Below, one piece after another: positions 26,410-35,673 of a stretch of 64,000 nt of DNA. The notes below the pieces were generated by a model that was given only the letters and a program-made list of their open reading frames with translations, made no database searches and was not told the origin of the DNA. The stretch comes from Roseibium sp. MMSF_3544. Lineage in GTDB: Bacteria > Pseudomonadota > Alphaproteobacteria > Rhizobiales > Stappiaceae. Position 1 is the stretch's first letter. Every line of letters begins with the position of its first letter. Location: NCBI RefSeq assembly GCF_030732845.1, contig NZ_JASHKA010000025.1, positions 1-64,000 of the forward strand, written 5' to 3'. The position numbers and the translations under genes are program-made.

Positions 26410-27573
26410 ATGCGGCAGAGCCAACGTTTCAATCCCAATGAGCCTCCTTCAAAAAAGGTCTCCAGCACCAGGCCCACGGCAGCGCCCGCCCGGCAGGTCT
26501 TGCTTCCGGCGACAGAATTCTTTGTTGGACGGCAGCCGCATGACATTGAAGAAAAAAGGATTTTTCTGGAGCTCGCCCGAAATCTGCTTCCGTCCACACC
26601 GGTCGAGGACCGCCGGCGGATCTCCAGCCTACTTGCTGGCCACCCGGAAATTCCGGACGATTTGCAAGAGCGCCTGGCACGGGACGAAGACCCCGAAACT
26701 GCCGCGCCGGCACTTCGCAAGAGCCCGAGGCTTTCTGTGGATCTCCTTGCCTCGATCGCACAGAACGGTCCTGAAATCTCCAGGCAGGCCATTGCCACCC
26801 GCCCCTCATTGCGCGAATCGATCATCTCGGTCCTTTGCGATCATGCTGAAGCGAGCGTCATCGCGATTCTGCTTGAGCGGGACGACATCACCCTTAGCAA
26901 AACCCATCAGGCCAAACTGTGCCGAAGAAGCGAAATCATCGCGACTCTCGGCCTCGAACTTGCCGGTCAGGACGCTCTCAATCCCGACGGCCTCATGGGT
27001 CAGTTCCTACACTTGCCGGCACCTTTGAAGAAGCAGGCGATTGCCGCTGCTGAAATGACCAGCCTCGTCAAACAGGCACAGACACCAGGTGGAAACATGT
27101 CTCAGCGACCCGACAAGAACCGTCTCCGGATCCAGGAAGCCCTGGTTCAGGAAGCGCTCAATCAGAACAGATCCCGGTTTGCCGATCTTCTCGGCCAGGG
27201 CCTTGGCCTGTCGCGATCAACCTGCGACCTTCTTCTGCGCAGCGATCAGGGCGAAGGCCTGACGATTGCCTTGAAAGCGCTCGGCCTTCCGGAGTTTCAG
27301 ACAACCACAATTCTGGTCCGGCTGCTCGGTGACGAAACGCAGCTCTCGGACCTTCGTGGCCTGTTGCGCATGCACAGGACACTCACCCACGGAGCGGCGG
27401 AAGCCCTCGTGAGCCAGTGGCTGCTGCACGACCAGGGCGTTCAGAAAACGAATGCGCATTACTCCTCGCAGTACCAGGAGGCAGGCGGCCGCAAAGCATC
27501 GGCCAAACCGGTCTTTGGCCGCAGCAAAAACGCCGACAAGAAAATCCGGTTCACGAATTCGGCTGAAAATTAG
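26410..27573 (+). CDS. DUF2336 domain protein
   Basis: 387 residues of the helical DUF2336 family common in alphaproteobacteria. The HEAT-like helices appear in ERLARDEDPETAAPALRKSP and SVDLLASIAQNGPEISRQAI, where D/P-rich turns separate helices. The C-terminus (SLLLRSDQGEGLTIALKAL pattern) completes the family profile. The tail is basic and rich in Ser, Lys and Asn. It probably serves as a protein-interaction scaffold; the target is unknown. It converges with the DUF1491 gene 12 bp away. Confidence 0.82.
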   Translation: MRQSQRFNPNEPPSKKVSSTRPTAAPARQVLLPATEFFVGRQPHDIEEKRIFLELARNLLPSTPVEDRRRISSLLAGHPEIPDDLQERLARDEDPETAAPALRKSPRLSVDLLASIAQNGPEISRQAIATRPSLRESIISVLCDHAEASVIAILLERDDITLSKTHQAKLCRRSEIIATLGLELAGQDALNPDGLMGQFLHLPAPLKKQAIAAAEMTSLVKQAQTPGGNMSQRPDKNRLRIQEALVQEALNQNRSRFADLLGQGLGLSRSTCDLLLRSDQGEGLTIALKALGLPEFQTTTILVRLLGDETQLSDLRGLLRMHRTLTHGAAEALVSQWLLHDQGVQKTNAHYSSQYQEAGGRKASAKPVFGRSKNADKKIRFTNSAEN

Positions 27574-27585
27574 GCCGTTCTGGCG

Positions 27586-27966
27586 TCATGTCTTGAAGAA
27601 GCCAGCGCCCGGATCATCCGACTTTTCGTCTTCCTGTGCGAGCGGCAGATCTACTTTGCCGTCGCGCGCCTCGATTTCAACGAGCCAAAAGTCGGGGTCC
27701 ATGCGGGCTTCGCGCTTCAAGCGCTCGTCGATGGTCGGCTGGTCGGTCTGCGAGAACACCGCTTCAAACAAACGCCCCTGCGGCTGGTCGCTGAACATGG
27801 CTTGAGGCGCTGGCCCATAAAGGTCGAAAGTACCGTCCAGGCGGTCGACGCTGACGAAAACTGCGCCGGCTTCCTCCGCACCGCGCCTTGAGACAGCCGC
27901 AAACCCTCCTTCGCCGAATATCCGGCGGACAAGTGCGCTGACAAAAAACTCTGACGTAACCCGCAT
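27586..27966 (-). CDS. DUF1491 family protein
   Basis: 126 residues, recognised as DUF1491 by MRVTSEFFVSALVRRIFGEG, AGAVFVSVDRLDGTFDLYGP, and RMDPDFWLVEIEARDG. The family is short, soluble, alphaproteobacterial and uncharacterised. The start is the ATG at 27966. It lies 85 bp downstream of the peptidoglycan-binding gene and may be in the same transcript. Confidence 0.88.
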   Translation of the reverse strand: MRVTSEFFVSALVRRIFGEGGFAAVSRRGAEEAGAVFVSVDRLDGTFDLYGPAPQAMFSDQPQGRLFEAVFSQTDQPTIDERLKREARMDPDFWLVEIEARDGKVDLPLAQEDEKSDDPGAGFFKT

Positions 27967-28051
27967 CTACCTACCCGCGCCACCCGCGCCGGGCAGCACA
28001 TTCCAAGTCTTATCTGATTTGGGATTTACGCCAGAACCGGCGCCGCCGCAA

Positions 28052-28801
28052 TTACCCGGACAGGGACCGGCCGCTGATCATCTCAAGGTTTTCGATCGTT
28101 TTCGGCCCCGGTTCCCCGGTCAATGGCAAGCCGCGGTCCAGTTCGAAACGTTTGATGGCGGCCGTCGTGTTGGCCCCCATGACCCCGTCTGCCTTCAGTG
28201 GTCCGTAACCGAGTTCGGAAAGAGCTTTCTGAATTCTCATCAGCATCGGATCCGTGTCCACGTCCGCAGACGCAACGCGGTCTTCGACTTGCATAACAGT
28301 ACCTGAAGATCCGGGTTTGGCACGCGGTACCGGTACGAAGGAGGCCTGAGGTGCATCGCCATGCAAAAGGATCAGAGCAAGCAAAGCTTCGCTGGCTTCG
28401 CCGGTTTCCGCCTGTCCGGACCGGCGTTCAAAGGCCCGTATCGCGCGCTCGGTGGCCGGACCGCTGAGCCCATCCAGCGGACCTTCATAGAGCCCGATCT
28501 TGCGCAGCGAGATTTGAAGATCGAGGACCAGAGTGGAAATTTCCTGAACCTGCAAGCCGCTCCGCCGATCGTCCGGTTCCGGCAGCCGCGGTGCTTCGGG
28601 TCGGTCGCGCGTTGCAAAAATGGGAGCCGGATGGCGGCCAGGCTGCAAGCCGATCGCATTGGCGATGATCAGGCAGGCTGTCAGGCCCATGACGACCGCC
28701 CCTCCTGCCGCGACCGGATTGTCCAGCGCGATATGTCCGGCCCTTGCCATGATGGTTTCAGATGTCTTCTGAGTTTCGTTCTTTTTCTTTGCTCTTGCCA
28801 T
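28052..28801 (-). CDS. Membrane-anchored protein with two peptidoglycan-binding domains
   Basis: 249 residues. A basic cytoplasmic N-terminus (MARAKKKNETQ) precedes one membrane helix (VAAGGAVVMGLTACLIIANAI). Two PG_binding_1 domains follow: LQISLRKIGLYEGPLDGLSG with ATERAIRAFERRSG, and IQKALSELGYGPLKADGVMG with TTAAIKRFELDRG. It should tether the inner membrane to peptidoglycan. It begins 8 bp after the sensor-kinase-like gene, so both are likely from one transcript. This suggests that the kinase-like protein and the wall-binding protein work together. Confidence 0.88.
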   Translation of the reverse strand: MARAKKKNETQKTSETIMARAGHIALDNPVAAGGAVVMGLTACLIIANAIGLQPGRHPAPIFATRDRPEAPRLPEPDDRRSGLQVQEISTLVLDLQISLRKIGLYEGPLDGLSGPATERAIRAFERRSGQAETGEASEALLALILLHGDAPQASFVPVPRAKPGSSGTVMQVEDRVASADVDTDPMLMRIQKALSELGYGPLKADGVMGANTTAAIKRFELDRGLPLTGEPGPKTIENLEMISGRSLSG

Positions 28802-28809
28802 ATCGTCGC

Positions 28810-30549
28810 CTATGCCGTTTTCGCCAAAGGCTTGTTTGTTTCATTCGGCACGGGCGGATGCTCCGGTCTGCTCGCGCGAACGGGCACCTGAATGATAATG
28901 CTTTCCCCACTCCCCGGTTCGGATCGGGTTTCGAGATGCGCGCTCGTCTCAGCAAGCAGCGTGGCAGCCCGTTCCAGGACGAGGTTCAAGCCTTCCGCGT
29001 TCCGGCCCGGGTTGGACATCCGATTTGAGACCGTCACTTTCACCTGCAGCCCCTGCGACTGCTGAGAGGCCCTGACATGAACGACGGCTCCGGCACCGAC
29101 GGATTCAACCAGATCGGACAACAGGAGATGCACGGATTGCCTAAACTTTTTCCGGTCCAAAAGCGCTTCCGGGAGATCTGCGCTTGCTTCCAGCTCAATA
29201 CCAACGCCGAGGCGGTCGGCAAGTGGACGCATCAGATTGCAGCTATGATCCAGACAGGCTGCGATATCGACCCGGCCATAATCCGTTTCCGTGCCGGTAC
29301 GCGCGTCAGGCACCAGGTCCAATATGGCATTGAGTGAGTCGGCACCGGTTTGCCCCACTTCCTCGAGCTGCCTCGCCATCCGGTCGAAGCAACCTTCAGA
29401 AAGCACATCGTCCCGGCTTTCTACCCTGGCCGTCAGATCGACGACGTCCGAAGCTTCTGAACGGACTGTATCAACCGCCTCTTCAAGGGCACTGCCGTAA
29501 GCGTTGCTCAGGGCATCCTGCAGGTTGGCCAGCGTTGGCGCAACAGTCTGGATGCCATTATCTTCACGCTCGCTGAGCGTAAGCACGATCGTTCCTGAAT
29601 GCGCACGCTGCTCATTGCCGGCCACCGGCTTGAGCCGCATCTCGAACCGCTGGAACCGAGCGCGCCCGGCTTCACCGGGCTCTGCGGCACCAACGCGAAG
29701 GCGCACAGGAAACGACGGGACGTTTTCTCCAACCCGTACGAACGCAAGCTGCGTAAGATAAAGCGGGCGGTCGGCGACATGGAGGCGATGGAACAGCCAG
29801 TCTTCATCGCTCTCCTTGGGCACGACCCCGAAATATTTGCCGATGGGCCCGCCGATCGTAGAAAGGCGGCCTGTTTGCGAAAGTTCAAACAGCGCATCGG
29901 AGACACTGCCACAGGCCGTCTCCTGCCTTTGCACCGAAGATTTGATCACTCGCAGCGCATGACCGCGGTCCGACGATATCCGGACGGCGAGCAGTCCGAC
30001 ATAGATGAGAGCCCCAAGCGTCATCAAAACCTGAGCTTCAGGTGGCAGAACGCCGCCATATTGTACATTGGCAGAGAACAGGAACAAGCCGCCCAGAAGT
30101 GTAAGGCACAAGACCGAGACCCCGGCAGCTATTTTCCGGTTTGTTGAAAGAGCCGCCTCTATCGGTGGCACGAGGAGCCACAGAAGTGCGAAAGAATTGC
30201 TTCCACCTGTCACCAGACAAAAGGCCGCGACAAAGCTTGCAAACAATGTCGACGAAATTCCGATTGCCCGGTTAAGCGCGCCGGAGCGTGAAAGATAGTT
30301 TGCAAGCGGCCACTGACTTAGCATCCAAGCCAGCACCAGCGTCGTTGCGGCATGCGGAGCGCCGGCAAACGCCAGGTGCAAGGGCAGAATTACGAGTGCG
30401 GTGGAGCCGCTTATGAGGCATCCGATCAGGAAAGAACGGTGCAGCGGCGCCTGAAATGTATCGGCCGCAGCAAGCGGATGAATCATTCCATCAACGCGAA
30501 CGGACCAGAGCTTCCAGAATTTCCCAATACTATTCAGAAGGTTACGCAC
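28810..30549 (-). CDS. Degenerate membrane histidine-kinase-like protein
   Basis: 579 residues starting at GTG 30549. It has four to six membrane helices (about residues 40-200), a PAS-like middle region, and a C-terminus with the layout of a HisKA-HATPase module. The expected H-box (usually a HELRTPLN-type motif) reads GADSLNAILDLVPDA, with no histidine at the phosphoacceptor position. The ATPase lobe keeps a recognisable end (TRSEPGSGESIIIQVPV), but the N-box region LLLSDLVESVGAGA lacks the catalytic Asn. It is therefore likely to be a pseudokinase or a regulator of another kinase. It is co-transcribed with the peptidoglycan-binding protein. Confidence 0.78.
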   Translation of the reverse strand: MRNLLNSIGKFWKLWSVRVDGMIHPLAAADTFQAPLHRSFLIGCLISGSTALVILPLHLAFAGAPHAATTLVLAWMLSQWPLANYLSRSGALNRAIGISSTLFASFVAAFCLVTGGSNSFALLWLLVPPIEAALSTNRKIAAGVSVLCLTLLGGLFLFSANVQYGGVLPPEAQVLMTLGALIYVGLLAVRISSDRGHALRVIKSSVQRQETACGSVSDALFELSQTGRLSTIGGPIGKYFGVVPKESDEDWLFHRLHVADRPLYLTQLAFVRVGENVPSFPVRLRVGAAEPGEAGRARFQRFEMRLKPVAGNEQRAHSGTIVLTLSEREDNGIQTVAPTLANLQDALSNAYGSALEEAVDTVRSEASDVVDLTARVESRDDVLSEGCFDRMARQLEEVGQTGADSLNAILDLVPDARTGTETDYGRVDIAACLDHSCNLMRPLADRLGVGIELEASADLPEALLDRKKFRQSVHLLLSDLVESVGAGAVVHVRASQQSQGLQVKVTVSNRMSNPGRNAEGLNLVLERAATLLAETSAHLETRSEPGSGESIIIQVPVRASRPEHPPVPNETNKPLAKTA

Positions 30550-30872
30550 TCTATACTACCACACGACACTAGCGGATTCTTCCGCTTACAACTCCTGTGT
30601 GGTCATTGTCGGCTGGAGCGCTTAATGAACGATAAAGGATGAATCCAAAGGCGCGAAAAAACTGAAAAACCCTCATGATCCAGTGCGTTGCGCCCAATTA
30701 GATAAAATTTGAATCAATCTTTCAGAAAACTCTATTCAAATACCTGATTTATTTTATGAAAATTGCTCTGACGCACTCAACCGGACATTCTTATGTCTCT
30801 GCTAGGGTCTGATCATAACAAGCGTGCCGGCAAAAAAAGGTACGCAACTCTGAACAGACTATGGGTAGCGAT
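30550..30872. other. Intergenic, AT-rich, no gene seen
   Basis: About 320 bp of divergent upstream DNA between the kinase-like gene and the DUF5330 gene. The centre (about 30650-30780) is noticeably AT-rich compared with flanking genes and likely holds promoters for both. I see no palindrome strong enough to name. Confidence 0.55.
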
Positions 30873-31325
30873 ATGTTGTTTCTTCTAAGGACGGCCTTTT
30901 GGCTCACCTTGGTGCTCGTTCTGATTCCGCTCGGTTCGGAACAAGAGCGCCCGGCAGAACAGACCGCGGCTGTGGACCCGGTGTCCGCCTTTATAGCCGC
31001 GCAGGCAACGGTTTCAGACATTGGCGGTTTTTGTAGCCGCAATCCGCAAGCTTGTGAAACCGGAGGCAATGCACTGACCGTCATCGGCAGCCGCGCCAAG
31101 GACGGTGCCCGCATTGTCTTTGACTTCCTGGACACGCAGATCACTGACGATCCGGCTGGTGACGTGCTGGTGACCGGTTCAACCGCAACGGAACGTCCGC
31201 TTGCCGTCCAAACCGGAACGCAAGCATTCCTGCCTCCGGTTCCAGTTCAAAAAACACTGTCAAAGGTGGAGACGGCTCAAGGGCCCGTCCCCAGACCCAA
31301 GCCGCGCTCAGGCCGCAACTCCTGA
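30873..31325 (+). CDS. DUF5330 family membrane-anchored protein
   Basis: 150 residues from ATG 30873 (an ATG at 30861 would add four residues). It starts with the family's membrane helix (MLFLLRTAFWLTLVLVLIPL). The periplasmic part has AFIAAQATVSDIGGFCSRNP and QACETGGNALTVIGSRAKDG, where two cysteines flank a short turn. The C-terminus is Pro-rich and basic (PVPRPKPRSGRNS). The family is restricted to Hyphomicrobiales, and no activity is known. Confidence 0.83.
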   Translation: MLFLLRTAFWLTLVLVLIPLGSEQERPAEQTAAVDPVSAFIAAQATVSDIGGFCSRNPQACETGGNALTVIGSRAKDGARIVFDFLDTQITDDPAGDVLVTGSTATERPLAVQTGTQAFLPPVPVQKTLSKVETAQGPVPRPKPRSGRNS

Positions 31326-31598
31326 GCGGCAAGGCCACAGTTCCAGCTGTTGCCTTGTCCGGAATGCCAAAGATTTCACTTCGCTAGTGCGATGCTGTGA
31401 GACCGCAGCAGCGACGGCTAAACTTCAGCGGCTCGTTCCGCTGCGCCGCAGATGGATAGCTGCCCATTTCATCTGCGGCGTATTTTTCTTTTCAAACAGA
31501 CTTCTTTCCAAACAGCAGAACCTGCACCGGATCCAATATTTGCACTTTCAGTGATGCGAGTTATATGAAGGCGAAACAGACCTTCAAAGACCGGTGAC

Positions 31599-32030
31599 AT
31601 GACAACAAGCATCAGCGAAATTCTTGAGACGTTCGATTTTCTCGACGATTGGGAAGACCGTTACAAATATCTGATCGATTTGGGCAAGGAGTTGCCCGAA
31701 TTGAGCGCCGCTGAGCGCACGGATGCGAACAAGGTGCGCGGATGTGTGTCGCAGGTCTGGTTGATTACCACGGTCACGCCTGGACAGGACGGAAAACCGG
31801 TGCTGAGTTTCAAAGGCGACAGCGATGCGTTGATCGTTCAAGGTCTCGTTGCGATTGTTACATCCCTGTTCAACGACAAAACGGCGCAGGATATTCTCGA
31901 TACGGATGTTGAGAGCATTTTTGCCAAGCTTGGCCTTCAGGATCACCTGACGCCCCAGAGGTCCAACGGGCTCCGGTCTATGGTCGGACGCATTCGTACA
32001 GATGCGCAGGGAGCACTGGCAGCTGCCTGA
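31599..32030 (+). CDS. sufE: SufE family cysteine desulfuration protein
   Basis: 143 residues. SufE accepts persulfide sulfur from the SufS cysteine desulfurase and passes it on for Fe-S cluster assembly in the cytoplasm. The acceptor cysteine is in NKVRGCVSQVWL near residue 51. LSFKGDSDALIVQGLVAIV and a final helical region (QRSNGLRSMVGRI) match the family. It is not with the other suf genes, as is common for sufE in this group. Confidence 0.93.
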   Translation: MTTSISEILETFDFLDDWEDRYKYLIDLGKELPELSAAERTDANKVRGCVSQVWLITTVTPGQDGKPVLSFKGDSDALIVQGLVAIVTSLFNDKTAQDILDTDVESIFAKLGLQDHLTPQRSNGLRSMVGRIRTDAQGALAAA

Positions 32031-32126
32031 TCCCCAGGTCCGGGACATAAGCCTCGCGGTCACAGGATCGGGCGAACGAAAAAGGACCTCTCACCTCATC
32101 GCGCATCCCTGCTCCAACGCACAAAA

Positions 32127-32146
32127 AAGCCGCCCGAAGGCGGCTT
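32127..32146 (-). terminator. Rho-independent terminator of mucR
   Basis: On the minus strand an 8-bp stem AAGCCGCC with a TTCG tetraloop and GGCGGCTT is followed directly by a T run. It lies about 25 bases after the mucR stop codon. This is a textbook intrinsic terminator. Confidence 0.92.
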
Positions 32147-32172
32147 GTCTGTCTTTTCAGAAAGTCTGAATC

Positions 32173-32589
32173 TTATTTCGAGCGCTTGCGCTGCTGTCCG
32201 AGGCCCATCTTCTTGGCAAGCTCGGAGCGCGCTGCGGCGTAGTTCGGCGCAACCATCGGGTAATCTGCGCCCAGATCCCACTTCTCGCGGTACTCTTCCG
32301 GCGTCATGTTGTAATGAGTCCGCAGGTGGCGCTTGAGCGACTTGAACTTCTTTCCGTCTTCCAGGCAGATGATGTAGTCCGGCATAACAGACTTCTTGAC
32401 CGGCACGGCGGGCTTCAGCGGCTCCGGCTCCGGCTCGCTGGAAGCGGATGCTGTTTTCTGCAATGCACCATGCACTTCATTGATCAGGCTCGGCAGGTCG
32501 GTCGAAGCAACCGTATTGTTGCTCACATACGCAGAGACAATGTCCGCCGTAAGATCAATCAGATTAGCATCCACCGGATTGTCAGTCAT
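32173..32589 (-). CDS. mucR: MucR/Ros family transcriptional regulator
   Basis: 138 residues of the Ros/MucR family, H-NS-like regulators that bind AT-rich DNA and control surface polysaccharide, motility and cell-cycle genes. The DNA-binding finger reads [20 protein letters not shown] followed by [14 protein letters not shown]. The second zinc-type Cys is replaced (CLEDG instead of CLECG), a variant known in some MucR proteins. The C-terminus ([20 protein letters not shown]) is typical. The N-terminal 60 residues should mediate oligomerisation. It has its own terminator and an AT-rich upstream region. Confidence 0.95.
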   Translation of the reverse strand: MTDNPVDANLIDLTADIVSAYVSNNTVASTDLPSLINEVHGALQKTASASSEPEPEPLKPAVPVKKSVMPDYIICLEDGKKFKSLKRHLRTHYNMTPEEYREKWDLGADYPMVAPNYAAARSELAKKMGLGQQRKRSK

Positions 32590-32908
32590 ATTTCACCTGT
32601 TCTCTTCCAAATTCGAATTGTGCTTCGGTATAACCCTGCAAATAATTTGTCCCGAAAACGCCTAGAAATCTACGTTACTTGCGGAATTAGAAATCAAAAA
32701 CGATTCTACTTTGCAGGTGATTGTCACAGCCTTATATCGCTGCTTTCCTTTTCACACAACCCCGAAAATCAAATAAAACCCTCTCATTGCCAATATAAAT
32801 CAAATTCTATAGATACCGACTATTTCCGACAATTCGGTATTGACAATGATCCTATAGTATTCCCTTACGCCAGTCTTCTAGTTTCGCATGGCTGCTATGC
32901 GCGCGAAT
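32590..32908. other. AT-rich intergenic region upstream of mucR
   Basis: 319 bp without a supported gene between the mucR start and the 3' end of mnhG. The part around 32680-32870 is strikingly AT-rich for this genome, with runs such as AATATAAATCAAATTC. It probably contains the mucR promoter. MucR-family proteins bind AT-rich DNA and are often autoregulated, so this is a plausible self-binding region. Confidence 0.6.
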
Positions 32909-33256
32909 TCATTCGTTTGGCCGAACAGTTTCGGCCAAAGCATCCACTTTTGTGTCCGCGCAAGGACGATATCCTGCCGCATAAGCAGCTTTTGCCAACA
33001 AATGGGCCGAAATTGGGGCTGTCAGCAAGAAGAAGACGACACCTGCAACCGCGCGGGTCATGACCGAAAGGTCCCCTGCCTCAACGGCAAGCGCCAGAAG
33101 CATGAGGCCGGAGCCGAGAGTACCCGCCTTGGAAGCGGCATGCGTGCGCATGTAGACGTCTTTCAGCCGGACCAGCCCAAGCGATGCGACAAAGGCAAAA
33201 GACGCACCAATGACAAGCATGCAGCCGGTGACGATGTCGACGACGGCACCGATCAT
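32909..33256 (-). CDS. mnhG: Mrp antiporter subunit G
   Basis: 115 residues with three membrane helices ([40 protein letters not shown]). The conserved segment [20 protein letters not shown] is diagnostic of MrpG/MnhG. It is the last gene of the mnhABCDEFG operon, overlapping mnhF by 4 bp. It is a required small subunit of the seven-protein Na+/H+ antiporter in the inner membrane. Confidence 0.95.
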   Translation of the reverse strand: MIGAVVDIVTGCMLVIGASFAFVASLGLVRLKDVYMRTHAASKAGTLGSGLMLLALAVEAGDLSVMTRAVAGVVFFLLTAPISAHLLAKAAYAAGYRPCADTKVDALAETVRPNE

Positions 33257-33609
33257 TGTCCCGCCTCCCTGCGTTTGATGCTCTCCTCAACCTCCTGCAT
33301 GATGGTTTCGTCACCCGCCGTGCCTCTGCTGAGAATAAACCGGGCAAAGGCGACGGTTGCCAGGAAACCGACGAGACCGAGCGTGATGGCAATGTCGATA
33401 TAGAGGTAGATCCCTGTCGAAACGCCGATTGCGGCAATAAACCCGATCCCGACGGCGACCAGCATGTCCAGCGCGATCACGCGATCCGGCAGACTTGGGC
33501 CCCGCACCGTCCGATAGACAATGACAATGAAAGACACGGTCAGGATACCGAGCGAAATCTTCACGGCGCCCGCCAGAAACTCTGCCGCAAATGACTCAAA
33601 TCCCGTCAT
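33253..33609 (-). CDS. mnhF: Mrp antiporter subunit F
   Basis: 118 residues, three membrane helices. The MnhF signature is in [20 protein letters not shown], followed by [20 protein letters not shown] and VAFARFIL. Start and stop overlap the neighbouring mnhE and mnhG genes by 4 bp each, indicating translational coupling. The longer charged tail (SIKRREAGQ) is unremarkable. Confidence 0.95.
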   Translation of the reverse strand: MTGFESFAAEFLAGAVKISLGILTVSFIVIVYRTVRGPSLPDRVIALDMLVAVGIGFIAAIGVSTGIYLYIDIAITLGLVGFLATVAFARFILSRGTAGDETIMQEVEESIKRREAGQ

Positions 33610-34082
33610 CTGAACGCCTCCATGATCTTGCGCTCAAATCCGTTTTTGATGTCGTCGATCGTTGCTTGCGGATCCGGAACGTCAATACAGTGAATGTAAA
33701 GCGTCTTCCGGTCCTCCGACACGTCGACGGACAGTGTACCCGGTGTGAGCGTGATGAGGTTTGCCAGCATCGTGATCTCGAAATCGCTGTCGACACTGAG
33801 GGGAAGCGCAATGATACCCGGCTCCAATTCAATCTTCGGCCGCAACACGATCATCGCGACACGCCAGGCAGACAAAACCAGCTCGTAAACGAACATGGCG
33901 GCCAGCCCGATCGATTTACCGAACCGGCGAAAATAGACCGACGTGCCGACCTGTTCGCGGATCAGGTAAAGCGCGCCGGAGCCAAGCACAAAGCCGAAGG
34001 CAAGATTGATCTCCGAGAAGTTGCCCGTGACCGCGCCCCAGGCAAGCGCCATGAGAATGTTGATCAGAAAGAGACTGGTCAT
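33606..34082 (-). CDS. mnhE: Mrp antiporter subunit E
   Basis: 158 residues. Two N-terminal membrane helices ([35 protein letters not shown]), a third at [20 protein letters not shown], and the cytoplasmic MnhE domain ([20 protein letters not shown] followed by LYIHCIDV) identify it. It overlaps mnhD and mnhF by 4 bp. It is an accessory subunit needed for complex assembly. Confidence 0.95.
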   Translation of the reverse strand: MTSLFLINILMALAWGAVTGNFSEINLAFGFVLGSGALYLIREQVGTSVYFRRFGKSIGLAAMFVYELVLSAWRVAMIVLRPKIELEPGIIALPLSVDSDFEITMLANLITLTPGTLSVDVSEDRKTLYIHCIDVPDPQATIDDIKNGFERKIMEAFR

Positions 34083-35668
34083 CCCTGCTCTCCCAAGACT
34101 GAGCGCAGGTATCCGAGCGGGTCAACGACACCGCTCGCCCCTCGCGTTGAAAGTTCAATCATCCATTCCGGCTGGATACCGAAATAGACGACCAGAGCTG
34201 TAAGAACGCCAAGCGGCAACCAAACGGCTCCACCTGCCAGTTCCGGCGGCGAAGACGCTGTCACGGCGACACTTTGGCCATCTGCTGTGCCTTCCGGTCC
34301 CCCGCGCCAGAAAGCATAGATCCAGACGCGTCCCATCGCCATGGTGGTCAGGAAACCACTGACGAGAATGGCTGCCCCCAGCCAGAAACGCTCGTCGCCG
34401 AATGCCGCATCGACAAGGATCACCTTCGGCCAGAAACCGGAAAACGGCGGCAAGCCCGATACGGCAAACGCCAATACGAGAAACACGCCGGCAAAGGCCA
34501 CGTTTCTCTGGTAAAGCCCGCCGAGCTGCCTGAGATTGTAAGACCCTTCCATCATGTTCATGATGCCTGCAGCCAGATAGAGCGCGGTCATGACGATGAT
34601 CGAATGGACCGCGTAGAAAATCGCTCCGGAGATCGCAAGCGTCGATCCGACTGCAAGTCCGGCAAGCATCGAACCGATACCTGCGATCACAAGAAACCCG
34701 AGCAGCCGGCGCAATTCGGTTTGCGCCAGCGCGCCGAGTGCGCCAGTCATCAGCGTCAGGATCGCCACAAGTCCGATGACATCGGCCATGTATTCACGCG
34801 ATGCAGGAAGAATGAGCACGAAGATGCGGATCAGGGCATAAACCCCGACCTTGGTCAGCAATCCGGCAAAGACGGCCGAGACCACGATGTTTGGCGTGTG
34901 GTAGGAAGCCGGAAGCCAGAAATTGACCGGAAAAGCTGCCGCTTTCATCGCAAAGGCAAGAAAGTAGAGCGCTGCAACGGTCGCCAGCGTACCGGAGGCC
35001 GGGTTGTCCAACGCAGCGACCTTCGTGGCGATGTCGGCCATGTTGAGTGTTCCGAAAATGCCGTAAAGCAGACCCGTTGCAATCAGGAACAGGTTGGTCC
35101 CGACCAGATTGAGCACACCGTATTTCACCGCACCATCAAGCTGAATACGGTCATTGCCGAGCACAAGCAGTCCGTAAGAAGAGATCAGCAGCACTTCGAA
35201 CCAGACATAGAGATTGAAGACGTCAGCTGTCAGAAACGACCCGCAAACACCCGTCATGAGCAACAGCAGGAACGGATAGAAGCCGTACCGCCTGCCGGAA
35301 CTGTTGACGGTCTTCATACCGAAGAGGCCGGCGCAAAAGGCCACCACCGAGCCGATGAACGTCAGCGTCGCGCCGAGCGCGTCCGCCGTTACGGCAATAC
35401 CGAAGGGTGGCAACCAGTTGCCCATGACCATGGTGATGACACCATGATCCAGAACCCGTATCAGCAGCGCCAGGCTTGCAAGCACCAGTGCGCCAAGAAG
35501 CGCAATTCCGAGTTTCGGCTGCAGGTCGGTATTCTTGCGCAGCATCAGGCACAGCGCGCCACCGATCATGGTAATCAGCGATGGCGCCACAATGAGCCAG
35601 TCACCCGCCGCAATCGGCGCGGTGATCATTGCATCGGCATAATCAACGGAAACAGAGGGACCGGCCAT
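34079..35668 (-). CDS. mnhD: Mrp antiporter subunit D
   Basis: 529 residues, about 14 membrane helices, homologous to the proton-pumping antiporter-like subunits (NuoL/M/N) of complex I. Characteristic segments are FNLYVWFEVLLISSYGLLVL with the key helix-5 Glu (WFEV), and the channel Lys in MKAAAFPVNFWLPASYHTPN. It is the second large subunit that carries ion translocation with MnhA. It overlaps mnhE by 4 bp and lies 5 bp from mnhC. Confidence 0.96.
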   Translation of the reverse strand: MAGPSVSVDYADAMITAPIAAGDWLIVAPSLITMIGGALCLMLRKNTDLQPKLGIALLGALVLASLALLIRVLDHGVITMVMGNWLPPFGIAVTADALGATLTFIGSVVAFCAGLFGMKTVNSSGRRYGFYPFLLLLMTGVCGSFLTADVFNLYVWFEVLLISSYGLLVLGNDRIQLDGAVKYGVLNLVGTNLFLIATGLLYGIFGTLNMADIATKVAALDNPASGTLATVAALYFLAFAMKAAAFPVNFWLPASYHTPNIVVSAVFAGLLTKVGVYALIRIFVLILPASREYMADVIGLVAILTLMTGALGALAQTELRRLLGFLVIAGIGSMLAGLAVGSTLAISGAIFYAVHSIIVMTALYLAAGIMNMMEGSYNLRQLGGLYQRNVAFAGVFLVLAFAVSGLPPFSGFWPKVILVDAAFGDERFWLGAAILVSGFLTTMAMGRVWIYAFWRGGPEGTADGQSVAVTASSPPELAGGAVWLPLGVLTALVVYFGIQPEWMIELSTRGASGVVDPLGYLRSVLGEQG

Positions 35669-35673
35669 TCAGT

